DNA of 64,000 nt from Acanthosoma haemorrhoidale (GCA_930367205.1 OV884015.1:1116001-1180000), one strand, 5' to 3'; numbered from the stretch's first letter, positions 1 to 12,276 are shown. A program made the numbers and translations. Notes: generated by a model not told the origin, from the letters alone.

Positions 1-319
1 ATATTCACTCGTAACTTGAATCATACGATCGTATCACGTGATACAATAAGTTTAAATGATACGGTAAACAATCATATTCGACATCATTTGATGTTATATC
101 CATCCCAAACTTTAATCATACGATCGTATCACGTGAAACAATGAGTGCTAATGATACATTATACAATCCTATTCAAAATCATTTGATGTTATCTTCACTC
201 GTAACTTTCATCATACGATCGTATCACGTGATACAATAAGTGCAAATGATACGGCACACTATCATATTTGACATCATTTGATGTCATATTCACTCGTAAA
301 TTTATTCATACGATCGTAT
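1..319. repeat. Family A array, segment 1 (header only)
   Basis: The window opens inside an HOR header. These A monomers are the fixed series that precedes each B block and are repeated almost unchanged at 1310-1628. No gene is present. Confidence 0.95.
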
Positions 320-839
320 GATCTTTAACGTTAGCTCTTGCCCTATTATGTTCTCCTGATACCAAAACAAAGAAAACATCTTTAAAAAGTCGAATTTTAA
401 CAAAAATGCGTATTTCATAGCTTGTACGTTAGCACCTGCCCCATTATGTTCTCCTGATACCAAAACAAGAAAAATATCGTCAAAAAGTCGATTTTTTAAA
501 AAATGCGTATTTTATAGCTAGTACGTCAGCTCCTGCCCCATTATGTTCTCCTGATACCTAAACAAGAAAATATCGTCAAAAAGTTGAATTTTTAAAAAAA
601 ATGCGTATTCTTAGCTAGTACGTTAGCTCCTGCCTTATTATGTTCTCCTGATACTAAAACAAAGAAAATGTCATCAAAAAGTTAAATTTTTTTAAAAAAG
701 AGTTTTTTATAGCTGGTACGTTAACTTCTGAACAATTATGATTTACTCATACCAAAACAAGAAAAGTATCGTCAAAAAGTCGAATTTTAAAAAAATGCGT
801 ATTTTATAGCTGGTACAATAATTCCTGCCCTATTATGTT
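320..839. repeat. Family B block 1 (520 bp)
   Basis: This block runs from GATCTTTAACG to ATTATGTT and is followed by AACTCGTAGC of family A. About 5.3 B monomers are present. Compared with block 2 it lacks about four monomers, probably by an internal deletion in register. Confidence 0.94.
459..555. repeat. Reference copy of satellite family B monomer (about 97 bp)
   Basis: Successive ACCAAAAC-type landmarks at 361, 459, 556 and 653 give periods of 98, 97 and 97 bp. The monomer contains CTCCTGATAC, then AAAATATCGTCAAAAAGTCG, a run of T and A, ATGCGTATTT, TAGCTAGTACG, TTAGCTCCTGCCCCATTATG. AAAAAGTCGAATTTTT in many copies and AGCTA-GTACGT-TAGCT in others are dyads. I see no convincing homology with family A despite the similar length. 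Confidence 0.95.
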
Positions 840-1628
840 AACTCGTAGCTTTGATCATACGATCGTATCACGTAATAAAATGAGTGCTAATGATACATTA
901 TACAATCATATTCAACATCATTTGATGTTATCTTCACTCGTAACTTTCATCATACGATCGTATCACGTGATACAATGAGTGCCAATGATACGGTACACTA
1001 TCATATTCGACATCATTTGATGTTATATTCACTCGTGGCTTCAATCATACGATTGTATCACGTGATACAATGAGTGCTAATGATACAGCACACAATCATA
1101 TTCGACATCATTTGATGTTATATTCACTCGTAACTTGAATCATACGACCGTATCACGTGATTGAATGAATGCCAATGATATGGCACACAATCATATTCGA
1201 CATCATTTGATGTTATATTCACTGATACTATGAATCATATGATCGTATCATGTGATACCATTAGTGCTAATGATACAGCACACAATCTTATTCGACATTA
1301 TTTGATGTTATATTCACTCGTAACTTGAATCATACGATCGTATCACGTGATACAATAAGTTTAAATGATACGGTAAACAATCATATTCGACATCATTTGA
1401 TGTTATATCCATCCCAAACTTTAATCATACGATCGTATCACGTGAAACAATGAGTGCTAATGATACATTATACAATCCTATTCAAAATCATTTGATGTTA
1501 TCTTCACTCGTAACTTTCATCATACGATCGTATCACGTGATACAATAAGTGCAAATGATACGGCACACTATCATATTTGACATCATTTGATGTCATATTC
1601 ACTCGTAAATTTATTCATACGATCGTAT
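840..1628. repeat. Family A array, segment 2
   Basis: About eight A monomers lie between B blocks 1 and 2, the shortest full A segment here. It contains a strongly CpG-depleted monomer near 1233 (CATATGATCGTATCATGTG), in which two CG dinucleotides read TG. It ends with a complete header. Confidence 0.94.
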
Positions 1629-1798
1629 GATCTTTAACGTTAGCTCTTGCCCTATTATGTTCTCCTGATACCAAAACAAAGAAAACATCTTTAAAAAGTC
1701 GAATTTTAACAAAAATGCGTATTTCATAGCTTGTACGTTAGCACCTGCCCCATTATGTTCTCCTGATACCAAAACAAGAAAAATATCGTCAAAAAGTC
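1310..1798. repeat. Repeat of window positions 1-490 at 1,309-bp spacing
   Basis: The header and the first B monomers at 1-490 recur here at a constant offset, then diverge inside the B block, where block 2 is about 390 bp longer. It is the shortest HOR spacing to contain a B block. Confidence 0.88.
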
Positions 1799-2538
1799 GA
1801 ATTTTTACAAAAATGCGTATTTAGAGCTAGTACGTTAGCTCCTGTCCCGTTATGTTCTCCTGATACCAAAACAAAAAAAATATCGTTCAAAAGTCAAATT
1901 TTTACAAAAATGCGTATTTCATAGCTGGTACGTTAGCTCCTGCCCTATTATGTTCTCCTGATACGAAAACGAGAAAAATATCGTCAAAAAGTTGAATTTT
2001 TCATAAATGCGTATTTCATAGCTAGTATGTTAGCTCCTGCCCCATTATGTACTCCTGATATGAAAACCAGGAAAATATCGTCAAAAAGTTGAATTTTTAA
2101 AAAATGGGTATTTCATAGCTGGTACGTTAGCTCCTGTCTCATTATGTTCTCCTGATACCAAAACAAGGAAAATATAGTCAAAAAGTCAAATTTTTAAAAA
2201 ATGCGTATTTTATAGCTAGTACGTCAGCTCCAGCCCCATTATGTTCTCCTGATACCTAAACAAGAAAATATCGTCAAAAAGTTGAATTTTTAAAAAAAAT
2301 GCGTATTTCTTAGCTAGTACGTTAGCTCCTGCCTTATTATGTTCTCCTGATACCAAAACAAAGAAAATGTCATCAAAAAGTTAAATTTTTTTAAAAAAGA
2401 GTTTTTTATAGCTGGTACGTTAGCTTCTGAACAATTATGATTTACTCATACCAAAACAAGAAAAGTATCGTCAAAAAGTCGAATTTTAAAAAAATGCGTA
2501 TTTTATAGCTGGTACAATAATTCCTGCCCTATTATGTT
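1629..2538. repeat. Family B block 2 (910 bp, longest class)
   Basis: About 9.3 B monomers are present, with the greatest internal variety in the window, including a monomer with GCGTATTTAGAGCTAG near 1815. It resembles block 3 in length and order and may represent the less-reduced ancestral block. Confidence 0.94.
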
Positions 2539-5119
2539 AACTCGTAGCTTTGATCATACGATCGTATCACGTAATAAAATGAGTGCTAATGATACATTAT
2601 ACAATCATATTCAACATCATTTGATGTTATCTTCACTCGTAACTTTTATCATACGATCGTATCACGTGATACAATGAGTGCCAATGATACGGTACACTAT
2701 CATATTCGACATCATTTGATGTTATATTCACTCGTGGCTTCAATCATACGATCGTATCACGTGATATAATGAGTGGCAATGATGCGGTACACTATCATAT
2801 TCCACATGATTTGATGTTATGTTTACTCGTAACTTTAATCATACGTTCGTATCACGTGATTGAATGAGTGCCAATGATATGGCACACAATCAAATTCGAA
2901 ATTATTTGGTGTTATATTCACACGTAACTTGAATCACACGATCGTATCACGTGATACAATGAGTTCAAATGATACGGTACACAACCATATTCGACATCAT
3001 TTGATGTTATGTTCACTCGTAACTTGAATCATACGATTGTATCACGTGATACCATGAGTGCTAATGATTAGGCACACAATCATATTCGACATATTTTTAT
3101 GTTATGTTCACGCGAAACTTTAATTATACGATCATATCACGTGATTGAATGAGTGCCAATGATATGACACACAATCATATTCGACATCATTTGATGTTAT
3201 ATTCACTCGTAACTTGAATCATACGACCGTATCACGTGAAACAACGAGTGCTAATGATACATTATACAATCATATTCAACATCATTTAATGTTATATTCA
3301 CGTGAAACTTTAATCATACGATCGTATCACGTGATTGAATGAGTGCCAATGATATGGCACACAATCATATTCGACATCATTTGATGTTATATTCACTCCT
3401 AACTTGAATCATACGATTGTATCACGTGATACAATGAGTGCTACTGATACAGCAAACAATCATATTCGACATCATTTGATGTTATATTCACTCGTAACTT
3501 GAATCATACGATTGTATCACGGGATACAATGAGTGCTAATGATACAGCACACAATCATATTCGACATCATTTGATGTTATATTCACTCGTAACTTGAATC
3601 ATACGACCGTATCACGTGATTGAATGAATGCCAATGATATGGCACACAATCATATTCGACATCATTTGATGTTATATTCACTGGTACTATGAATCATACG
3701 ATCGTATCACGTGATACCATGAGTGCTAATGATTAGGCACACTATCATATTTGACATCATCTGATGTTATTGATACGATATACGAGCATGTTTGACATCA
3801 TTTAATGTTATATTAACTCGTAAGTTTAATCATACGATCGTATCACGTAAAACAATGAGTGCAAATGATACATTATACAATCATATTCAACATCATTTGA
3901 TGTTATATTCACTCGTAACTTGAATCACACAATCGTATCACGTGATAAAATGAGTTCAAATGATACAACAAACTATCATATTCGACATCATTTGATGTTA
4001 TATTTACTCGTAACTTTAATCATACGATCGTATCACGTGAAACAACGAGTGCTAATGATACATTATACAATCATATTCAACATCATTTAATGTTATATTC
4101 ACGCGAAACTTTAATCATACGATCGTATCACGTGATTGAATGAGTGCCAATGATATGGCACACAATCAAATTCGACATCATTTGATGGTATATTCACTCG
4201 TAACTTTATTCTAACGATCGTATCACATGATACAATGAGTGCCAATGATACAGCACACTATCATATTTGACATCATTTGATGTTATATTCACCCGAAACT
4301 TTCATCATACGATCGTATCACGTGATTGAATGAGTGCCAATGATATGGCACACAATCATATTCGACATCATTTGATGTTATATTCACTGGTACTATGAAT
4401 CGTACGATCGTATCACGTGATACTATGAGTGCTAATGATTAGGCACACTATAATATTTGACATCATCTGATGTTATTGATACGGTATACGAGCATGTTTG
4501 ACATCATTTAATGTTATAATAACTCGTAAGTTTAATCATACGATCGTATCACGTAAAACAATGAGTGCAAATGATACATTATACAATCATATTCAACATC
4601 ATTTGATGTTATATTCACTCGTAACTTGAATCACACGATCGTATCACGTGATAAAATGAGTTCAGATGATACGGTACACAATCATATTCGACATCATTTG
4701 ATGTTATGTTTACTCGTTACTTTAATCTTACGATCGTATCACGTGATACAATGAGTGCTAATGATACAGCACACTATCATATTTGACATCATTTGATGTT
4801 ATATTCACTCGTAACTTGAATCATACGATCGTATCACGTGATACTATGAGTGCTAATGATTAGGCACACTATCTTATTTGACATCATTAGATGTTATATT
4901 CACTCGTAACTTTAATCATACGATCATATCACGTGATACAATGAGTGCTACTGATATAGCACACAATCATATTCGACATCATTTGATGTTATATTCACTC
5001 GTAACTTGAATCATACGATCGTATCACGTGAAACAATGAGTGCTAATGATACATTATACAATTATATTCAAAATCATTTGATGTTATCTTCACTCGTAAC
5101 TTTATTCATACGATCGTAT
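2539..5119. repeat. Family A array, segment 3
   Basis: About 2.6 kb of A monomers include stunted copies at about 3771-3811 and 4477-4517. Internal stretches around 3700-3950 and 4390-4650 repeat each other. It ends in the only B-preceding header that is shortened: the usual CAATAAGTGCAAATG monomer is missing before 5120. Confidence 0.93.
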
Positions 5120-6026
5120 GATCTTTAACGTTAGCTCTTGCCCTATTATGTTCTCCTGATACCAAAACAAAGAAAACATCTTTAAAAAGTCGAATTTTAA
5201 CAAAAATGCGTATTTCATAGCTTGTACGTTAGCACCTGCCCCATTATGTTCTCCTGATACCAAAACCAGAAAAATATCGTCAAAAAGTCGAATTTTTAAA
5301 AAATGCGTATTTCATAGCTAGTACGTGAGCTCCTGCCCCATTATGTTCTCCTGATACGAAAACAAGAAAAATATCGTCAAAAAGTCGAATTTTTACAAAA
5401 AGGCGTATTTCATAGCTGGTACGTTAGCTCCTGCCGTATTATGTTCTCCTGATACGAAAACGAGAAAAATATCGTCAAAAAGTTGAATTATTCAAAAATG
5501 CGTATTTCATAGCTAGTATGTTAGCTCCTTCCCCATTATGTTCTCCTGATATGAAAACCAGGAAAATATCGTCAAAAAGTTGAATTTTTAAAAAATGGGT
5601 ATTTCATAGCTGGTACGTTAGCTCCTGCCCTATTATGTTCTCCTGATACGAAAACCAGAAAAATATCGTCAAAAAGTCGATTTTTTAAAAAATGCGTATT
5701 TCATAGCTAGTACGGCAGCTCCTACCCCATTATGTTCTGATACCTAAACAAGAAAATATCGTCAAAAAGTTGAATTTTTAAAAAAAATGCGTATTTCTTA
5801 GCTAGTACGTTAGCTCCTGCCTTATTATGTTCTCCTGATACCAAAACAAAGAAAATGTCATCAAAAAGTTAAATTTTTTTAAAAAAGAGTATTTTATAGC
5901 TGGTACGTTAGCTTCTGAACAATTATGATTTCCTCATACCAAAACAAGAAAAATATCGTCAAAAAGTCGAATTTTAAAAAAATGCGTATTTTATAGCTGG
6001 TACAATAATTCCTGCCCTATTATGTT
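5120..6026. repeat. Family B block 3 (907 bp)
   Basis: About 9.3 monomers are present. One monomer near 5720 has lost three bases (TTATGTTCTGATACC). It carries the variant TACGGCAGCTCCTACC, which is later typical of blocks 8 and 10-12, so those blocks share ancestry with this one. Confidence 0.93.
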
Positions 6027-8460
6027 AACTCGTAGCTTTGATCATACGATCGTATCACGTAATATAATGAGTGCTAATGATACATTATACAATCATATTC
6101 AACATAATCTGATGTTATCTTCACTCGTAACTTTCATCATACGATCGTATCACGTGATACAATGAGTGCCAATGATACGGTACACTATCATATTCGACAT
6201 CATTTGATGTTATATTCACTCGTGGCTTCAATCATACGATCGTATCACGTGATATAATGAGTGGCAATGATGCGGTACACTATCATATTCCACATCATTT
6301 GATGTTATGTTTACTCGTAACTTTAATCATACGATCGTATCACGTGATTGAATGAGTGCCAATGATATAGCACACAATCAAATTCGACATTATTTGGTGT
6401 TATATTCACTCGTAACTTGAATCACACGATCGTATCACGTGATACAATGAGTTCAAATGATATGGTACACAATCATATTCGACATCATTTGATGTTATGT
6501 TCACTCGTAACTTGAATCTTACGATCGTATCACGTGATACCATGAGTGCTAATGATTAGGCACACTATCTTATTCGACATCATTTCATGTTATATTCACT
6601 CGTAACTTTAATCATACGATCGTATCACGTGATTGAATAAGTGCTAATGATATAGCACACAATCATATTCGACATCATCTGATGTTATATTCACTCGTTA
6701 CTTGAATCATACGATTGTATCACGTGATAAAATGAGTGCAAATGATACATTATACAATCATATTCAACATCATTAGATGTTATATTCACTCGTAACTTTA
6801 ATCATACGATCATATCACGTGATACAATGAGTGCTACTGATACGGCACACAATCATATTCGACATCATTTGATGTTATATTCACTCGTAACTTGAATCAT
6901 ACGATTGTATCACGTGATACAATGAGTGCTAATGATACAGCACACAATCATATTCGACATCATTTGATGTTATATTCACTCGTAACTTGAATCATACGAT
7001 TGTATCACGTGATACAATGAGTGCTAATGATACAGCACACAATCATATTCGACATCATTTGATGTTATATTCACTCGTAACTTGAATCATACGACCGTAT
7101 CACGTGATTGAATGAATGCCAATGATATGGCACACAATCATATTCGACATCATTTGATGTTATATTCACTGGTACCATGAATCATACGATCGTATTAGGT
7201 GATACCATGAGTGCTAATGATTAGGCACACTATCATATTTGACATCATCTGATGTTATTGATACGGTATACGAGCATGTTTGACATCATTTAATGTTTTA
7301 TTAACTCGTAAGTTTAATCATACGATCGTATCACGTAAAACAATGAGTGCCAATGATACATTATACAATCATATTCAACATCATTTGATGTTATATTCAC
7401 TCGTAACTTGAATCACACGATCGTATCACGTGATACAATGAGTGCTAATGATACAGCACACAATCTTATTCGACATTATTTGATGTTATATTCACTCGTA
7501 ACTTGAATCATACGATTGTATCACGTGATACAATGAGTGCTAATGATACAGCACACAATTATATTCGACATCATTCATGTTATATTCATTCGTAACTTAA
7601 ATCATACGATCGTATCACGTGATTGAATAAGTGCTAATGATATAGCACACAATCATATTCGACATCATCTGATGTTATATTCACTCGTAACTTGAATCAT
7701 ACGATTGTATCACGTGATAAAATGAGTGCCAATGATATGACACACAATCAAATTCGACATCATTTGATGGTATATTCACTCGTAACTTTATTCTAACGAT
7801 CGTATCACATGATACAATGAGTGCCAATGATACAGCACACTATCATATTTGACATCATTTGATGTTATATTCACCCGAAACTTTCATCATACGATCGTAT
7901 CACGTGATTGAATGAGTGCCAATGATATGGCACACAATCATATTCGACATCATTTGATGTTATATTCACTCGTGACTTGAATCATACGATCGTATCACGT
8001 GATACCATGAGTGATAATGATTAGGCACACTATCATATTCGACATCATTTGATGTTATATTCACTCGAAACTTTAATCATACGATCATATCACGTGATAC
8101 CATGAGTGCTAATGATTAGGCACACAATCATATTCGACATCATTTGATGTTATGTTCACGCGAAACTTTTATCATACAATCATATCACGTGATTGAATGA
8201 GTGCCAATGATTAGGCACACAATCATATTCGACATCATTTGATGTTATATTCACTCGTAACTTGAATCATACGATCGTATCACGTAAAACATTGAGTGCA
8301 AATGATACATTATACAATCATATTCAACATCATTAGATGTTATATTCACTCGTAACTTTAATCATACGATCATATCACGTGATACAATGAGTGCTACTGA
8401 TACGGCACACAATCATATTCGACATCATTTGATGTTATATTCACTCGTAACTTGAATCAT

Positions 8461-8555
8461 ACGATTGTATCACGTGATACAATGAGTGCTAATGATACAG
8501 CACACAATCATATTCGACATCATTTGATGTTATATTCACTCGTAACTTGAATCAT
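8461..8555. repeat. Reference copy of satellite family A monomer (95 bp)
   Basis: The spacing of the CACGTG core to the next copies (8461, 8556, 8651) gives a 95-bp period. Each monomer holds the core ACGATTGTATCACGTGATAC or a close variant, then a variable mid part (AATGAGTGCTAATGATACAG here), then ATTCGACATCATTTGATGTT, then ATTCACTCGTAACTTGAATC. The mid part and the bases in the palindrome distinguish subtypes. In this subtype GTGCT and AGCAC form an extra 5-bp dyad around AATGATAC. About 500 copies fill the window outside the B blocks and the retrotransposon. No coding potential is visible. Confidence 0.97.
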
Positions 8556-9259
8556 ACGACCGTATCACGTGATTGAATGAATGCCAATGATATGGCACAC
8601 AATCATATTCGACATCATTTGATGTTATATTCACTCGTAACTTGAATCATACGATTGTATCACGTGATACAATGAGTGCTAATGATACAGCACACAATCA
8701 TATTCGACATCATTTGATGTTATATTCACTCGTAACTTGAATCATACGACCGTATCACGTGATTGAATGAATGCCAATGATATGGCACACAATCATATTC
8801 GACATCATTTGATGTTATATTCACTGGTACCATGAATCATACGATCGTATTAGGTGATACCATGAGTGCTAATGATTAGGCACACTATCATATTTGACAT
8901 CATCTGATGTTATTGATACGGTATACGAGCATGTTTGACATCATTTAATGTTTTATTAACTCGTAAGTTTAATCATACGATCGTATCACGTAAAACAATG
9001 AGTGCCAATGATACATTATACAATCATATTCAACATCATTTGATGTTATATTCACTCGTAACTTGAATCACACGATCGTATCACGTGATACAATGAGTGC
9101 TAATGATACAGCACACAATCTTATTCGACATTATTTGATGTTATATTCACTCGTAACTTGAATCATACGATTGTATCACGTGATACAATGAGTGCTAATG
9201 ATACAGCACACAATCTTATTCGACATTATTTGATGTTATATTCACTCGTAACTTGAATC

Positions 9260-9281
9260 ATACGATCGTATCACGTGATAC
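9260..9281. promoter_or_regulatory. Representative family A core: two overlapping palindromes with CACGTG
   Basis: ATACGATCGTAT (9260-9271) and GTATCACGTGATAC (9268-9281) are both perfect palindromes and share GTAT at 9268-9271. CACGTG is the bHLH E-box, and ATCACGTG also fits the budding-yeast centromere element CDEI (RTCACRTG). Most A monomers carry this core or a one- or two-base variant of it. Protein binding is not shown by the sequence. Confidence 0.75.
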
Positions 9282-9556
9282 AATAAGTTTAAATGATACG
9301 GTAAACAATCATATTCGACATCATTTGATGTTATATCCATCCCAAACTTTAATCATACGATCGTATCACGTGAAACAATGAGTGCTAATGATACATTATA
9401 CAATCCTATTCAAAATCATTTGATGTTATCTTCACTCGTAACTTTCATCATACGATCGTATCACGTGATACAATAAGTGCAAATGATACGGCACACTATC
9501 ATATTTGACATCATTTGATGTCATATTCACTCGTGAATTTATTCATACGATCGTAT
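9281..9556. repeat. Representative HOR header: 276 nt of fixed A variants before a B block
   Basis: The header starts in the variant CAATAAGTTTAAATGATACG. It continues through ATCCATCCCAAACTTTAATC, a CGTGAAACAATGAGTGC variant with CAATCCTATTCAAAATC, and a CAATAAGTGCAAATGATACG variant. It ends in CGTAAATTTATTC or CGTGAATTTATTC, and the B block begins at GATCTTTAACG. The marker c lies at 44, 1353, 9281, 12001, 14721, 23201, 28151, 32532, 36532, 40626, 45614, 48675, 52065, 55550, 61492 and 63655 (changed to a). The B block begins exactly 276 nt later in every one of these. Confidence 0.93.
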
Positions 9557-10075
9557 GATCTTTAACGTTAGCTCTTGCCCTATTATGTTCTCCTGATACC
9601 AAAACAAAGAAAACATCTTTAAAAAGTCGAATTTTAACAAAAATGCGTATTTCATAGCTTGTACGTTAGCACCTGCCCTATTATGTTCTCCTGATACGAA
9701 AACGAGAAAAATATCGTCAAAAAGTTGAATTTTTAAAAAATGGGTATTTCATAGCTGGTACGTTAGCTCCTGTCCCATTATGTTCTCCTGATACCAAAAC
9801 AAAGAAAATATCGTCTAAAATTCAAATTTTTACAAAAATGCGTTTTTTATAGCTGGTACGTTAGCTCCTACCCTATTATGTTCTCCTGATACGAAAACCA
9901 GGAAAATATCGTCAAAAAGTCGATTTTTTAAAAAATGCGTATTTCATAGCTAGTACGTCAGCTCCTGCCCCGTTATGTTCTCCTGATACCTAAACAAGAA
10001 AATATCGTCAAAAAGTTAAATTTTAAAAAAATGCGTATTTTATAGCTGGTACAATAATTCCTGCCCTATTATGTT
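9557..10075. repeat. Family B block 4 (519 bp)
   Basis: About 5.3 monomers are present. It contains the join AAAAGTTAAATTTTAAAAAAATG, by which one 98-bp monomer present in block 6 is missing. The block is shared with block 5, 2,720 bp downstream. Confidence 0.94.
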
Positions 10076-12276
10076 AACTCGTAGCTTTGATCATACGATC
10101 GTATCACCTAATAAAATGAGTGCTAATGATACATTATACAATCATATTCAACATCATTTGATGTTATCTTCACTCGTAACTTTCATCATACGATCGTATC
10201 ACGTGATACAATGAGTGCCAATGATACGGTACACTATCATATTCGACATCATTTGATGTTATATTCACTCGTGGCTTCAATCATACGATCGTATCACGTG
10301 ATATAATGAGTGGCAATGATGCGGTACACTATCAAATTCGACATTATTTGGTGTTATATTCACTCGTAACTTGAATCACACGATCGTATCACGTGATACA
10401 ATGAGTTCAAATGATACGGTACACAACCATATTCGACATCATTTGATGTTATGTTCACTCGTAACTTGAATCATACGATTGTATCACGTGATACCATGAG
10501 TGCTAATGATTAGGCACACAATCATATTCGACATATTTTGATGTTATGTTCACGCGAAACTTTAATTATACGATCATATCACGTGATTGAATGAGTGCCA
10601 ATGATATGACACACAATCATATTCGACATCATTTGATGTTATATTCACTCGTAACTTGAATCATACGACCGTATCACGTGATTGAATGAATGCCAATGAT
10701 ATGGCACACAATCATATTCGACATCATTTGATGTTATATTCACTGGTACTATGAATCGTACGATCGTATCACGTGATACCATGAGTGCTAATGATTAGGC
10801 ACACTATCATATTTGACATCATCTGATGTTATTGATACGGTATACGAGCATGTTTGACATCATTTAATGTTATATTAACTCGTAAGTTTAATCATACGAT
10901 CGTATCACGTAAAACATTGAGTGCAAATGATACATTATACAATCATATTCAACATCATTAGATGTTATATTCACTCGTAACTTTAATTATACGATCATAT
11001 CACGTGATACAATGAGTGCTACTGATACAGCACACAATCATATTCGACATCATTTGATGTTATATTCACTCGTAACTTGAATCATACGACCGTATCACGT
11101 GATTGAATGAATGCCAATGATATGGCACACAATCATATTCGACATCATTTGATGTTATATTCACTCGTAACTTGAATCATACGATTGTATCAGGTGATAC
11201 AATGAGTGCTAATGATACAGCACACAATCATATTCGACATCATTTGATGTTATATTCACTCGTAACTTGAATCATACGACCGTATCACGTGATTGAATGA
11301 ATGCCAATGATATGGCACACAATCATATTCGACATCATTTGATGTTATATTCACTCGTAACTTGAATCATACGATTGTATCACGTGATACAATGAGTGCT
11401 AATGATACAGCACACAATCATATTCGACATCATTTGATGTTATATTCACTCGTAACTTGAATCATACGACCGTATCACGTGATTGAATGAATGCCAATGA
11501 TATGGCACACAATCATATTCGACATCATTTGATGTTATATTCACTGGTACCATGAATCATACGATCGTATTAGGTGATACCATGAGTGCTAATGATTAGG
11601 CACACTATCATATTTGACATCATCTGATGTTATTGATACGGTATACGAGCATGTTTGACATCATTTAATGTTTTATTAACTCGTAAGTTTAATCATACGA
11701 TCGTATCACGTAAAACAATGAGTGCCAATGATACATTATACAATCATATTCAACATCATTTGATGTTATATTCACTCGTAACTTGAATCACACGATCGTA
11801 TCACGTGATACAATGAGTGCTAATGATACAGCACACAATCTTATTCGACATTATTTGATGTTATATTCACTCGTAACTTGAATCATACGATTGTATCACG
11901 TGATACAATGAGTGCTAATGATACAGCACACAATCTTATTCGACATTATTTGATGTTATATTCACTCGTAACTTGAATCATACGATCGTATCACGTGATA
12001 CAATAAGTTTAAATGATACGGTAAACAATCATATTCGACATCATTTGATGTTATATCCATCCCAAACTTTAATCATACGATCGTATCACGTGAAACAATG
12101 AGTGCTAATGATACATTATACAATCCTATTCAAAATCATTTGATGTTATCTTCACTCGTAACTTTCATCATACGATCGTATCACGTGATACAATAAGTGC
12201 AAATGATACGGCACACTATCATATTTGACATCATTTGATGTCATATTCACTCGTGAATTTATTCATACGATCGTAT
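10076..12276. repeat. Family A array, segment 5
   Basis: This is the A part of the first 2,720-bp HOR copy, with stunted monomers at about 10833 and 11634. Near 11040-11530 two subtypes alternate (CGACCG and CGATTG cores), giving a 190-bp dimer. Confidence 0.94.
11634..11674. repeat. Representative stunted A monomer (41 bp)
   Basis: After GATGTTAT the sequence jumps directly to TGATACGGTATACGAGCATG and then TTTGACATCATTTAATG, so 54 bp of a normal monomer are absent, including both core palindromes. The same join recurs roughly three dozen times, for example at 3771, 4477, 7259, 8914, 10833, 14354, 25517, 34752, 43838, 54384 and 60269. It marks the middle of most HOR units. The retrotransposon entered one of these copies. 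Confidence 0.9.

Larger units (their letters stand above)
6027..9556. repeat. Family A array, segment 4
   Basis: About 3.5 kb of A monomers. An internal near-duplicate pair of stretches (about 6880-7490 and 8440-9120) share the order of ATTG, ACCG, GGTACC and stunted variants. It ends with a standard header. Confidence 0.93.
9281..12000. repeat. HOR unit of 2,720 bp, copy 1
   Basis: It extends from one header marker to the next. It aligns to 12001-14720 without a length change, and I saw no difference in the parts I compared, including rare variants. The resemblance extends upstream to about 8460 with a few mismatches. Confidence 0.92.

Noticed and set aside
320..839. Common origin of families A and B from one monomer
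   Set aside because: Lengths are similar (95 and about 97 bp) and both have ATGTT and TGATAC, but I could not align them over any useful length. An alignment score against shuffled sequence would be needed.
3480..3560. CENP-B box in family A
   Set aside because: I found no match to the CENP-B box core. The nearest, CACGGGATAC near 3518, is a single variant of the E-box.
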